DNA of 64,000 bases from Synchiropus splendidus (lineage: Eukaryota > Chordata > Actinopteri > Syngnathiformes > Callionymidae), in assembly GCF_027744825.2 (NCBI RefSeq), contig NC_071334.1:63214937-63278936 (forward strand). Direction: 5' to 3'. Below the pieces are notes generated by a model. It did not search any database and was not told the origin of the DNA. It saw only the letters and a list, made by a program, of their open reading frames with translations. The position numbers were made by a program, and so were the translations under genes. Positions 36,311 to 48,956 of the stretch are shown piece after piece (within the stretch, counting starts at the first letter, position 1; each line of letters starts with the position of its first letter).

Positions 36311-39000
36311 TAAAACAAACTTCCGTTAAAGAAATTCACTGAATAAAAGAGGAATTAATGTTTTCAATTACTTGAGTCTTTAGTCATGCTGTATTTGTAC
36401 TTTCCTGTGTTGGCAAGTAAAATGATCTACTTACGACAGAATACAATGAAAAAAAGAAAGCATTTTTGCACCTTATCAATAGGCGGGTCACGGTAACATG
36501 GTGGTTTCAGAAGCAGCATGCAGCTACCTACTTTGAGCCAACAGCAGGAACATGGACCAATCACGGGCCCATCAGATTTCTATAGACAACCACTCACACA
36601 CACAACCAGGGGCAGCTGGTGGAAAGAAAATCTAGGGATGCACTGAGATAGTTTCATTTTCAAAACATCTCAATGCATGCTCAGCTCAGCAACACAAACA
36701 ACTAAGAAAGTATTAGTGAATTCCTAAACTGTTAAATATTGCTCTGAAATAGTTTGTTATTATGTGTGTTAAGAACTGTAATATCTGCAGCTGCGACATG
36801 TCAAATATAATGTTATATGTAACATGTTGAAAACCAGGCAATGCTCACATTCTATTTAAAATAGTGTGTTAACATAAACACTAATTTTCAGTGTGTCCAG
36901 AGGTAAGATCTGGAAGTTCATAGGAGGATGCTCAACCCTTTGCTGACCGGACTGTTCTTCTTGTCTCATCATAGACATCTATACCGATGAATATTTTGCT
37001 TCTTTTTGATTTCGTCTCCAACTCCCACAACTGGACCTGTCAATCAGCTTCCCTTGACAACCCGACTGTGTCGTGAGACTGGGCACCGAGGCTGATGCTT
37101 GTTGATGTAAATCTTACTCAGCGCAGAGCGCCGGTCACGTGCCCCTGAACATGGCCCTGTTTAGTGCTGAGATTTGTGGGCCCCAGTCGGAAATGGGTCT
37201 CGTGCGCTCCCAAATGGAACTAGGGTAGGGTAGGGTACCATCCCTATTGGGAGTGGTGGTGCTTTGAACAATGATAGTCCATTGAGAATGTGGGTGAGAC
37301 AGGGATCAAGGGAATGGAAAAGTTCTATTTTGTGTTTTCCATGGTGTGCTCTGTGTCCTGCTATTCAACGTTCATTGAAAATTCGGCAACAGAGTCAAAA
37401 CTGTTACTCCACAGCAGATGGGAACAGGAACTGAAAACAGGCACGTTAAGAGAATCATAAATAGAGACAGAGAATGAAGGATCCTGCCTCTCACCTGATG
37501 TAGCTGGGATGAAATTTGTTTCCTGAGGCTTTGAGAAAATGAAGGTATAACTGAATATTTTCAGATAATTTCACAGCTCACACACATAAACAAGACAGCA
37601 AAGCCTCTCCAATGTGCCTCCAGAAATTCTGTGTGACCTTCTGAGGACGCTTCTCCTCAACACAACAATTTACTGCTGAGTTAGTTCAAGGGCAGAACAA
37701 CAAACTTGCAAACAGGATTTATTGACAAAGAGACTGCTAAAATATACTTATAGCATGACATAAGTGAACTCATTTAAAAGAACAATAGCCACGGGAGCAA
37801 ATCAATATTTGATGTTTTTACCTCATTGAGGCATAGTTCTTCCTGATAGACAGGAAAGAACAATAAACAATATCACATTTATTAATCCGTAATAAATGCT
37901 TACACAAATCAGAGTTTCTGAATGAAACCAGGTTAATCCATTACTCATGTTGTCAAAAGGTTTGGCCCAAAAACATGCTCACTTGGTTAATTGGACACCT
38001 AGGTATGTGTGTGTGTGTCCTGCGACCTGTCCATGGTGTATTCCCGCCTCTCGCCCAATGACTGCTGGGATAGGCTCCCACACTCCCCACAATGCTGAAC
38101 AGGACTAAGCTGTGGTTAACCGACGATGTAGGTATATATATGTATGGAATGCTGCGTTCCTGACGTAATGGGAGGTGCACAGATACACCCCTCGTGGTTG
38201 CCCTTTCCCCTTTTTTCCCCTGCATCAGAAAACCGACTCTTCTTGAAATATTTTTTTCTTCATTCTTAAATTCATGAGAAATTTCTCCTGGGTCGAACAC
38301 CAGCCCCCATTCCTTAGTTCCCCAAATTAGCTGAATAAATCAGAAATGAAGAAAGAAGGAAATTTAAGAGGGAAAACAGATCTTTTTTGTGCATAAGCCG
38401 CAGAAAATGTATGCGGATCACTTCTAGTGATCCTCTAATTTTCGTTTTGAAAAACATTGTTTTACTGTCTGCATGCACCACCATTGTTTGAATATAACAT
38501 TAGATTAGATGTCCTTCATATGCCCATTAAAATAAAACCACAAGTTTTTTTAATGCCTAAATATAGAAGCTTTCTGTCAATTTAAATGTTAAAATTATTA
38601 CTGTCAAAAATAACCATCAGCAGAGAGATTTTTCTTCATGAACAGAAGCATTTGTCTTTTCACCAGACCTCAGGCGACCTCGAAGTCAAACCAAGTGAAA
38701 CACTGGCTTTCACTGGTCGTATGAGTGAGTCAAGCTTTGAATGCTGCATATTCTGCAGCCTGGTGTTTTTTTTTCATAGGGAATGAGGTTTGAGGTTACT
38801 CTTGATAAACTCAAACCCAGTGAGGGTTCAGAACGTCCCCCAAGCCATGTTGTCTGGGTCAATAGTGAAACTATGACGCGCTGGAACATCTATGCTCAGG
38901 ATATGGTAAACAGAGAAGATGTCGTGATCATGGATGTTTATAGGAACACTTTGTAAACAGCACTATTTATGTTGAGCAAAGACAAACGAAATAGCTTAAG
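36311..39000. other. Spacer Z (E to F)
   Basis: No gene recognised. It matches 22561-25280 with indels: it keeps the 377 bases (about 36645-37021) lost after C and lacks about 300 bases present near 24350-24720. The fish repeat 3' part lies at about 37985-38130. The promoter flank of F starts at about 38795. Confidence 0.6.
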
Positions 39001-39080
39001 ATGGCACTATATACCCAGGTGTTCATCTTGGCACTCTCAGAAGGCAGCAGAGCACCTGGTCTCCACCTCTACCACCAACG
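39001..39080 (+). promoter_or_regulatory. Copy F TATA box and non-coding first exon
   Basis: TATATAC at 39008-39014. The non-coding exon starts near CTCAGAAGGCAGCAG and ends at 39080 before GTAAGA. Confidence 0.65.
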
Positions 39081-39200
39081 GTAAGATATCCATGAGTTAT
39101 GATGCTTGATACAGAATGTAAAATTGATTTCTCTGAAATGGTCTGGAAGAACAGGAAAACCAAAGAAGATTGAATTCTCCTGCTGGGTTCGTTCCCCACC

Positions 39201-42200
39201 ATGAAGATGTGGGCTGCTCTTCTGCTCTTCCTCTGCTCAGCAGGTGCGTTTGATCCTGAGAATTAAAATTGTTCATGTTGTCACTATTTTTATCCTCAAT
39301 TCCAGACATTTCACACGTTTCAAGTATCAGCACATTATTACGGGATAAACTCCCAAATGGTGCAGAGGTGGACATAGGAATGTGTCCCATCACTTATTTG
39401 GGAAAGAACTATACCTGGATCACAGTAAGTCAATGTTCTTGAATCTCAGACAAAGAGCCTCGAAACAGCAACTCAGTCTGCTCCTGTTTGAAGAGAGAGC
39501 TGGAGTTCAGACTGAGCTGGGTCAAATATGAGCCTCAATTTGGATCAGATTTTACATGTTTACACAGCTATCTTTTACTAATGGGGCGACACAGTGGAGC
39601 TTGGAGTGGACTGTGCATGTTCTCCCTGTACCTGCGTGGGTTCGCTCAAGTTTTTGAAGTTTCCTCCCACAGCCACATGCTCACTAGGTGAATTGGCCCA
39701 AGGTGTGTGTATGCATGTGTTGTTGTGTGTGTGTGTGTGTGAGTGGGTGTGAATGGTGTGTGTGGCCTGCGATGGACTGGTGACCTGTCCAGAATGTATT
39801 CCTGCCTCTCGCCCATTGACCGCTGAGATAGGCTCCATCTCTCCCCGCTACATTCAACAGGACTCAGCGCTGGTTCACTGACGATGGATGGATGTTTTTG
39901 TCATGTTCTCACAAGGCTCTAGATTTGAATAAAGGGGCTGTTGGAGTGTTTCAGTAGCAGATCCCTGTCATAATGTAAACCTGCAGAAATCAATGAACAT
40001 TGAACAATGACACTATGTTTCTTTCTTCTTCAGGTTGGTGCTGATCCCAAAAGTTTCCGCATCTGCTACCAAGATGCCAAGTCTGTTTATACTGGAGACT
40101 GTGTGGTGATGCAGCATGATAATGCAATCACAGGATTTGAAATTGTGATTTATGGCGGTACTAACCAAAAACAACTCATCGAAAGTAAATTTCCAAATCT
40201 GGTTCTTGAAGATGGAAATTGTGTCATTATTATATACCTTTATGTGACAAATGACTATTCTGTAAGTGATCACTCTCTCTCTCTCACACACACACATGTG
40301 CACACAAAGGTTTGTCCCTCTATCTTTGTGGGGACCTCACATTGCCATCATGCTCCCTCCAGCCTCTCACCCTTAACTCAACTCTCCAAGAGAAATGGCT
40401 GACCTTAACCAGGACACTGAACCAAACTGAAACCCATTTAGAATGACCCACTTATTTGAAAGTTTTAATCCTTAAATTGAGGCTTAACCTTGTCTGGACT
40501 GGTAAAATGTCCCCAAAAAATCCACGTTCCCCACAAGGATAGCTGTATGAGGACCACGCACACACACACATCACTCTTTATTCTCTTTCAGTTTTACTTC
40601 AGTTTGGATGGATTTGGAGCTCAATCATTCTTCTGTCTCGTATCCTACACCAGCCACACAACCTTTGTAAGTTCTTTGTCACACTCTCCTATGATTCAAT
40701 GCATTGGACTTGGAACATCAGCAACATAATGAGGACCTGTTCAGATCAACACCCTGAATCTTTTTGTCTTTTTTCAGAACGTTTATTTGCTTCACCAAGG
40801 AGACTTATTTTCCACTCATGAAATGAGATCAGATACAGCTTCCTTAATCATAGACACCAGTAGCTGCAGATATGAAGGTCAATCAGTCAAATCAATATTT
40901 GCGTTCTTCACTTCTATTTCTTTATTTTGTAATTGTTTTCTGCCTCTGAAATCACAGAAATTATTTTTGAAAGAGGATCAATAATTGACTACGACTCTGT
41001 GACCTGCCAATCACTGTTGTGCAGCAACATTTCGCGGATCACTACATCAGGATGTGCCAACGGCGAGACCTGCATCAATAGCAGGTAAATCTGTCTACAC
41101 TGATACGGCTCTGTTCTCTGCTAGGAAATGTTCAGGCCTGTGGTCAGACTGACTCCTCCCCTGTTGTTTTGCTCTCCGCTCTAACCAGGTGTGAGGCCTC
41201 CAAACAGAGGGTGTGTACTGTTTCTGGCCGCACCATCGTGTCCTTTCATGAGGACGTCGTAAATATCCCCGATCGCTGCACCTACATGCTGGTCACCAAC
41301 AAACAAGGCAACTTCAAGCTTTACGGCAAATTTCAAGAGCGACGTCGAAGAGATGTGGCTTTGCTGTCTGAAGTCATCCTGGATTTCAACGGTGAAATCT
41401 TTTATCTGAAACAGGGCAGCAAACTTGAGGTAGGTTCTTCTTCCTCTGAAGACTTAGGGATGTGAGCGACAACAAAGAACCAAGAATAGATTTCTTTCTT
41501 TCCATTGAACTCCACTTCCATCAATGTTATATCATACTGTCTTTGGACCAGCGCCTCACCATCACCAGGGTCTTTGAAGGTTGAATTGAACCTCCACCTG
41601 TCATAGACTGGCTGAGGTCATGTGGGCTAATAGAGAGCTTTGGTGCTGTTCTGTTGGCTTATTGGCTTCACCTCCGTGGTAGGAGCGCCGTAATGCTACT
41701 GCCACCTGGTGTTGTTAAACAGATAACACATCGACAAATGAATGTTGAGTAAAGACGTCCCAATATGGGTGGAAGAGAACGGTTGGGCAGAGCTGTGTGT
41801 GCTCTTACAGTTCTGTAGTGCAGTCGCTTCCGTCACAAGTTTCCTGAATTAGTCTGTGCTGAGTGGATTCATTTCAGTTTCAGAGTTCCATTTCAGTATT
41901 TCCCTCTGAATGCAGAAAGATGCTGTTGAGCATCCTGTGGGGCCTGGTGTGCTGGAGGTGGATGGTGTGAGGTTCTCCAAGAGCCAACAGGGAGTTACTG
42001 CCTCGCTGAAACTCGGTCAAAGAAATCTCACTGTCATCTTCGACGGAAACACCGCTCACGTGATAGGTAACCAAATCCAAGCACGGATCCTGCTGATGGG
42101 AAGACTGATCCTGTTTCGTCGACACGTGTTCTCTCCTGCAGCTCTAGACGGGGCCAGACTGACTGGTCCTTGTGGGGACCTGACCAACCCGCAGAACACC

Positions 42201-44268
42201 GTGCCAGCTAGCCCTGAATGGAAGCTGAGTGATCCGGGGTATGACACTCTCACGCTCATCCTTATTAAAGACATGACCTTCATCCAGAGCTTTGAATGTT
42301 TTGAGACTTGCAGCAGACCCATGCTCAATGTCCATGAGACATTTGGATTCTTCTATCTGACCCAACTGAAAAAATCTGTGTCTCTCATGAGCATGTTGTT
42401 TATGCAGCTGCTCTGTCTCCCTCCAGCTGCTCCTCTAATTTCCGTGATCCTGATCCGGCCATCAACTGTACAGATGCAACTGAATAGTAAGAGTTCTTCA
42501 CTGCATCAGTGGGCTAGTGCTTTTTCATGAAGTGAATAAAAGACCTGTGCTTGTGTCCAGCTGTGAAGCACTGACCCGCCCGCCCTTCGCTCTGTGTCAC
42601 CGCCATCTGGACCCCATCGGCTTCATTGCTAGCTGCACCAGTATTCTCTGCCATTACCCAGCTGTGGACAATATTCAGTGTCATCTGCTGAAGGCCTACG
42701 TCACAGCGTGCAACCTGCTGGCTCCCAACACTCTGACCAACTGGAGGCCATCGGTGGGATGTGGTGAGAGATTCAACACAGTCTCAATCATTGTTTCTCT
42801 TCACTGCGAAACACAAGAGGCAGGATTTACATGTTCTTCTCTATAAATGCAGTTTCTTCTCTGCAAGTCTTTATAACTGACAGCACTTCACCCTGTCTGT
42901 GAGCTCTTTCCTTGCCTGCATGAGTGAGACTAACCTCTGCGTCTCCCCCAGGTGAGCCCACCGTGGACTTATGCCTGGACACACACTGCAGCGAGAATGA
43001 GTTCTGCGGGCAGACACTTGGAGGAGAAGCACGTTGCTTTTGTCGTGCCATTTTTGCTGCCGATTATCAGTTCACAAACACATTTGGTAGGAAAATATCC
43101 ACACACGTCCGTACATGTCTGGAGAGTGAGACGCTTGAGTCCCCCTTTGCTCGTAGGTGGACCAGTGATATGCAACAGCACCTCTGCTACAATCAGTCTG
43201 GCCAACTGCCTCCTGGAAGAAAGACGGATCGACTACAGAACCTTAGCCCTCAGAGACAGAAGCTGCCGGGGCTCTTTCGACAACCAAACCCATCAAGTGA
43301 CCTTTTTCTACGACAGTCAAAACCTCTGTCAAACCCATGTGACGGTGAGACCCTGCAGTGAGATTTGACATGTGTAAAAAGAGATGGATTAACTCTGATA
43401 CTTTTTCATAGCAAAACGAAAGCCACATCATCTACAACAACAGCATCACAGTGGACGGTGCGTCCCAGAACAGGATCATCACTCGCCAGCGCCAGATTGG
43501 CATCGATTTTTCCTGTGTTCACTTCAAACCTGCGATGCAGACGGTGGTGTTCCGTGTCCGTGGAAGGTCAGCAGCCCGACCATCTGGACCTGCTTCCACT
43601 GGGACTTTGCCTTAATCGACTTCTTGTGTTTGACAGCTCAGTGTTGCAGCGGGTGGTCGGCTACTGGACCTACACTCTGGTCATGACGGCCTACTTAGAC
43701 GAGGCCCTGACTCGCTTGATCGGCCCCAACACTGAGCTCAGGTTGGATCAGCCAGTGTGGGTGAAGATAGAGGCCATTGGACTAGACAATCCTGCTCTTG
43801 CTCTGGTCACGGAGTCCTGCTGGATGACGCCATCTTCTGACGTCAGCCTGGAACATTTCCTGGTTATGAACGGGTGAGAATGCAGCTGAAGCAGATGCTG
43901 AGAATCCATGCTTACACACAGAGCTTCTGTGTCATCGCAGCTGTGCCAATCTTTTGGACGGAACAGTGGTGGTGGACACAAACGGTGTTGGGATGTTCAA
44001 CATCTTCTCCTTCAACATGTTTGAGTTTGTGGGCCATGTCAGCGACCTCAATCTGCACTGTAGGGTGCAGATATGCAACACTCTGGTGGACGATTGTGTG
44101 CCTGTAAGTAACACACACGCATGAGCCCACACACACACACAGAAATACTTATGTCTCCCTCATTATGAGCAGAACTGTGAAGGTGAGGGCAGTGGGAGAT
44201 CACGCCGATCCACAGATGAAGAGGACTCCATCATCTCCATGCAGTGGAACATCGAGGAACCCAACTAA
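39201..44268 (+). CDS. Copy F: secreted VWD-C8-ZP protein, alpha-tectorin-like, complete (805 aa)
   Basis: Exons: 39201-39243, 39306-39424, 40034-40261, 40592-40666, 40778-40877, 40958-41084, 41189-41429, 41916-42066, 42142-42238, 42427-42486, 42561-42763, 42952-43086, 43157-43344, 43412-43566, 43637-43873, 43941-44103, 44173-44268. The frame is open. The first mature residues read DISHVSSIS, where B and D have GISHVSSMS. Private changes in the otherwise constant part include CEASKQRVC at the VWD start, LEVDG and LKLGQ in exon 8, GQTLGGEARC in the cysteine-rich module and NPALAL in ZP-C. The N-terminal exons are of the same type as B and G. The usual AATAAA after the stop reads AATAAG here. 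Confidence 0.88.
39582..39895. repeat. Fish interspersed repeat in intron 2 of copy F
   Basis: Same repeat and position as in copy B, with a short TG tract interrupted by ATGCATGTGTTGTTG. Confidence 0.75.
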
Positions 44269-44494
44269 CGATTTGGTCTGCTGGGAAAATGGATGCATGG
44301 TGGGGATGATGGGCTTCTCTTCTACTTACCTTGTGTTGAAGGACTGTATTTTGAAAGTTGACGGTTCTGCTTCAGTACAACATGTAACCAACAACTGGGA
44401 CTATGGTGAAGTGTAGGGTGTGCATGCCGTTGTTATGAGTGGTGGACGTCTTCTTAGATTTACTCTAGAACTGGGTGAATTATTTGGGAATAAG
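44269..44494 (+). terminator. Copy F 3' UTR; poly(A) signal changed to AATAAG
   Basis: At 44489-44494, where A, B, D and G have AATAAA, copy F reads AATAAG. No AATAAA was noticed in the next 100 bases. Confidence 0.6.
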
Positions 44495-44995
44495 TATTTT
44501 TTAACATGTACGTGAGAATTAAAATGTCCTTAAAAAACTGATTTGTCATCTTGGACATCGTCTGTGCACGACCAACAATACAAGAAGGAATAAGACAAGC
44601 TCTCTTCATCCACAAGATATTTACACAAAACAAACTTCCATCAGAGAAAAGCAAGCAGAAGTTTTCAATTAATTAAAGTCTGAATAATAAAAGAAAGCAT
44701 TTTTGCACCTTATCAGAAGGTGGGTCACAGTAACATGGTGGTTTCAGAAGCAGCATGCAGCTATCTACTTTGAGCCAACAGCAGGCACATGGACCAATCA
44801 CGGGCCCATCAGATTTCTATAGATAACCACTCACACACACAACCAGGAAAGAACAGTAAACAATATCACATTTATTAATCCGTAATAAATGCTTACACAA
44901 ATCAGAGTTTCTGAATGAAACCAGGTTAATCCATTACTCATGTTGTCAAAAGGTTTGGCTCAAAGACGTGCTCACTTGGTTAATTGGACACCTAG

Positions 44996-45054
<59 letters not shown>

Positions 45055-45145
45055 CGTGTGTGTGTGTGTCCTGCTATGGACTGGTGACCTGTCCATGGTG
45101 TATTCCCGCCTCTCGCGCAATGACTGAAATCTAAGAAGGAAAATG
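44495..45145. repeat. Spacer X after F with long (TG)n tract
   Basis: The 3' flank resembles that of copy A. Z-like sequence follows from about 44700, then the 3' part of the fish repeat at about 44975-45125 with about 30 TG units (45002-45068, broken by CGTGCG). No gene seen. Confidence 0.65.
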
Positions 45146-45800
45146 ATGTCTTGGCTCGTCTAGGAGGTTGAACCCGGAAGCTGACTTGGCACGGGTTTAC
45201 AGAAGACTCGGGAGATCGAGGATAATTTATCCATTTATTAATATAAGCACAAAAAAAAGAACAGGAACGATAAACCATGACGTCAACACCAAACGCGGAG
45301 TGAGGAAACACGAGCAGGGGCAGGAAAAAAAACCTGAAACAGAAAACAGGCGATTAGTAAGAAGCCTGGCAAAGGGGGACAACAGAGGATGCACTTGGAG
45401 GTTGCTCATGAGGCCCAATTAAGAAAAAGCGCTCAGCGGTGGATCTAGATCACACACAAGGAAATAACTATAACGTGGAGAAACAGAAGTGAGTCTCACC
45501 AAAAACACTCACACGCGCAGCAGCAGCAAGGAGCAATAAATGAAAGTGGAGGAACGAGAGTAACTAAGAAGGTGGCTGAGAAAAGACGTCAAGCACACAC
45601 AGAATTTAGAACGAAGGAGTTTTACCGTGAGGACACGAAGCAACCATCTGGCGACACGAGCTGGGATCAAGGTGTTGAAATCCATGTGGGCTTGACTCGC
45701 AAATGAGTCCTAGCCCTGTCGCTCCGTAAGCTGGAGACAAACAAGGAAATGGATACAACAAGTAACGACAAAATAAAAGCATGGAAGAAAACATGGAACA
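45146..45800 (-). mobile_element. LTR-like block, minus strand
   Basis: Fuller version of the block at 8015-8590. On the minus strand it ends with AATAAATGG and CGAGCCAAGACA, the last damaged by a base change. A TATTTTGTCGTTACTTG stretch lies near its 5' end. The general layout matches the LTR at 61235-61944, so I take it as a related LTR; exact ends are uncertain. Confidence 0.5.
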
Positions 45801-46030
45801 TGAGAAATAGATCTTTTTCTTGCATAAGCCACAACGGTCCATTAGCAGCAGGTGCACTGGTGCTGTCTGCACCGCAGAAAATGCATTAGGATCACTTCTA
45901 GTGACCCTTTAGCTCTAGTTTTGAAAACGGGGTCCAGCATCGAGACTCATGACTATGACTCATGAAACAATCTGGCCAATGTTCTGAACTTCAATCATGA
46001 ACTCCTCACATCTCATTTACATTTAAAGTG
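45801..46030. other. Spacer X: Z-like segment before the LINE
   Basis: Matches about 24240-24420 (ACAACGGTCCATTAGCAGC, TTGAAAACGGGGTCCAGCAT). It is interrupted by the LINE and resumes after it with ACGCAGGCGAAAA. No gene. Confidence 0.6.
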
Positions 46031-46955
46031 TTCAACATCGGGTCTCCTCAAGGCTGTGTTCTCTCTCCATGGCTCTTCTCTCTGTACACTAACTGCTGCA
46101 CCTCCAGCCACGAGTCCGTGAAGCTGATCAAGTTTGCGGATGACATCACCATCATCGGGCTCATCTCATGGAGATGAGTCGGCTTACAGGAGGGAGATGG
46201 AGCGGCTGGTGTCCTGGTGCAGCCACAACAACCTGGAGCTGAACGCCCAGAAGACAGTGGAGATGGTCATAGACTTCAGGAGAGTCACAGTTTCTCTGTC
46301 CCCTCTCACGTTGGCTGGTGTACCTATTCCTATTGTAGACTCCTTCTGCTTCCAAGGAACCACGATCACTGAGGAACTCAAATGGGAGCCAACCATCAGG
46401 TCCCTCATCAGGAAGGCCCAGCAGAGAATGTTCTTCTTGAGGCAGCTACGAAAACTACGACTGCCGACGAAGTTTCTGGTGGAGCTCTACACGGCCATCA
46501 CCCAGTCCATCCTCACCTCCTCTATCACTGTCTGGTACAACAGCGCCACCTCCATGGACAAGAGCAGACTGCAGTGCATCGTACGTTCTGCTGAGAAGGT
46601 GATCAGATGCAACCTGCCACCTCTTCAGGACCTGTATGACTCTAGGACCCAGAGACGTGCAGGTTGGATCAGAGCCGACCCTTCTCATCCTGGACATGGA
46701 CTGTTTGTTCCTCTTCCCTCTGGCAGGAGACTACGGTCCATCCAGACCAGAACCTCCCGTCACAGGAACAGTTTCTTCCCCTCGGCCGTCAGACTGTTGA
46801 ATTCGCGAACAGCCTTGTTGTTATTCTATTTATCTATTTTTATTTTATTTTATTTTATTTTTTTGTTAGCACTTTATTCCAAAACACTTTCCTAGTTGGT
46901 GGGCTCCCCACTGATCATGGCAATAAATTGAATTCTGATTCTGATTCTGATTATG
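46031..46955 (+). mobile_element. L2-type LINE, 5'-truncated, reverse transcriptase remnant
   Basis: Frame 1 begins FNIGSPQGCVLSPW and runs through LIKFADDITIIG, the RT motifs around SPQG and FADD. A 1-base change near 46165 shifts the frame, and the open frame continues to 46895 (LVSWCSHNNLELNAQKT, ESAYRREMERL, QQRMFFLRQLRKL, SGRRLRSIQTRTSRH). These are typical of fish L2/Maui-type elements. The 3' end is a short (ATTCTG)n tail at about 46930-46955 after AATAAATTGA. Most of the 5' part is missing. Confidence 0.85.
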
Positions 46956-48475
46956 GTCAAGTTGTGGACACGCAGGCGAAAACAGCACAATTTTTTAAAG
47001 GTAAATAAAACGCCTGTGATGTCATCACATCAATATTTTTGCCAGCATGATGCTCTTTAGACTGTAAAAAGTAGGGTTCCTCAGAGAGACAGGGAGAGCA
47101 CTCAGCGGAAGCAGCTGTCTTCAACTTCTTTTATGACAGTTTCAGATTCAGGTGGCCAAAGAACGCTGCATCTGACACACACAAAAAAGCAGCGGAATCG
47201 GTCGTGACTGATTCCATCTTACAACGATACCCGAGAAAGTCTGGTCATCATGCTCTGTGAAATTAATGAATATTTCTTGGGCAATGTGCTTAGCATTCTG
47301 AATGTCGCATTCAGACCGGCGAGTTTCTGTGAGTGCCCGCTGGTTCCTGCTGTTTCACCTTCATGAGCACGGAAAACTCTCTGTGCTCCGTCAAATCATG
47401 TTGTTTTAAATCATCTTCCTCCATCTCACCCTGTCCTCTGCTTCCTCTTCTCTGAAACCTCCAAACTTCATGTCCTCCTTCACCACGTCCATAAAGCTCC
47501 CAAGTGCTGGTGTGTTAAATATCGTATTTAATTTGTGGTGTTGATGCCTTTTAACGTGCATATGATGCAGTATGCAGACATTACATGACAGACTGAAACA
47601 ATAGCTCCACAGTAGACCTGCTGTTGCCAAGCGAACGGCGAGTCAGGAGGTCGGGAAGGAGCAGTGGGTGCACCACAAACCGCGGTCGATGCTTCATGTC
47701 ACATGTGATCGGAGTTTGTAATCCGCAATGACAGCCAGTGATCACCATTCACCGATCACGCCAACATCAGCCTTTCATAATCGGTGGCTGATCGATTGGA
47801 GCATCCTTAGTAAAAATCCATATATTAGTCACATCGATGTATAAGCCGTCGAGTTCAGACCGTGAGAAAAAAAGTAGTGGCTTATAGTGCGTAAAGTCCA
47901 TTCGTGAAGTTGACAGTCAGGGAAGAAATGAAAAGAGGGAAAATTCCAAGAAAAAGGAGGACATTCAAGAAGACAAAACGAAAGACCTGGACCAAGAGTA
48001 CAAGAGAATGCAGTAACTTGTTCTTCACCTGGTGTCCAACTGTAATGGAAAACGAATGGAATCAATGGCAAACTCATCGGCTGAGTCTGAGAGAGAGACC
48101 CAGCGTGTCTTGTCTGCAAAACTTCCAGGAGAGTTTGGAGGCCAGTTGTATCTGGGAGCCAATGAAGATAACTTGCTATGGGCCCTAGTGGCTTCTTCCA
48201 ATATATTAGAAGTTCTCCATGCCATCATCCACTTTGCCAAGGGGCTCAGAAATCAAATCCATCTTGCGATTGAGCTCACACATTGCGTAAGTCTGAGTGT
48301 TGGCAGCCCTGCACGAGCCATTAGTCATGATGGGAAGCTTCTCCAAGGCCAATTTTGCAACTTTGCAATAGAACAGGAAGCCGCTTCGACCAAACAGCAG
48401 GAAACTTATTATCGTAAATCCAATTCCGCACACGCCTTCAACATCCGCCACAGAAGGGACTGACATTGTGTATCT
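46956..48475. other. Spacer X after the LINE
   Basis: The first 250 bases recur near 62560-62760 (CGCCTGTGATGTCATCACAT). About 47250-47900 has no match elsewhere in the window and no gene I can support. From about 47935 it matches 8500-9490. A minus-strand frame of 90 codons (48206-48478) starts MRYTMSVPSVADVEG; it could be a retroelement remnant, but I do not recognise the protein. Confidence 0.5.
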
Positions 48476-48956
48476 CATTGGTCCCCTAACGCCGGGCCGG
48501 GGACTGGTCCGTGGATCAATTGGTACCGGGCCTCACAAGAAATAATTAATTATTTCCATTTTATGTGCTATCAGACTTTGAATGATCTTTTAATTTGAAA
48601 AACTTTTTAATTTGAAAAATGACCAGATTCTCTTGGTTAAGCCTCAGTCACTTGAGAGCCAAAATGTAACCCACAAGCTCGCAAAATGAGTTAGAAACAG
48701 CAGTCTTTGGAAAGTTTCTTTGTGAAGAGGAAAAGGCTCAGTGAAGAGACAGGAGAAGAGGCCACCACTTCCAAGAAGAAGAAAGTTTTTAACAGACAAT
48801 AGTGGTCGTCGTATTCGAAATATGGATTTATCATGGTTGGTGATTCCCACGTGCCAAGCACACAAACATGCAGAGGCCTTATCTGACGGTTCAAAGTGGC
48901 AACCTCATAGGCCCGTGTAGGCCGGTCCACGGTGATAAAAGGGTTGGGGACCAGTG
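48476..48956 (+). mobile_element. Deleted hAT-type transposon
   Basis: Left terminus CATTGGTCCCCTAAC and right terminus GTTGGGGACCAGTG are inverted repeats of each other. The flanks GTGTATCT (48468-48475) and GTGTATCC (48957-48964) are an 8-bp target duplication with one mismatch. Inside are QKQQSLESFFVKRKR and, after a stop, GDSHVPS, like the start of a hAT/ZBED transposase. Same insertion as at 9496-9974. Confidence 0.75.
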
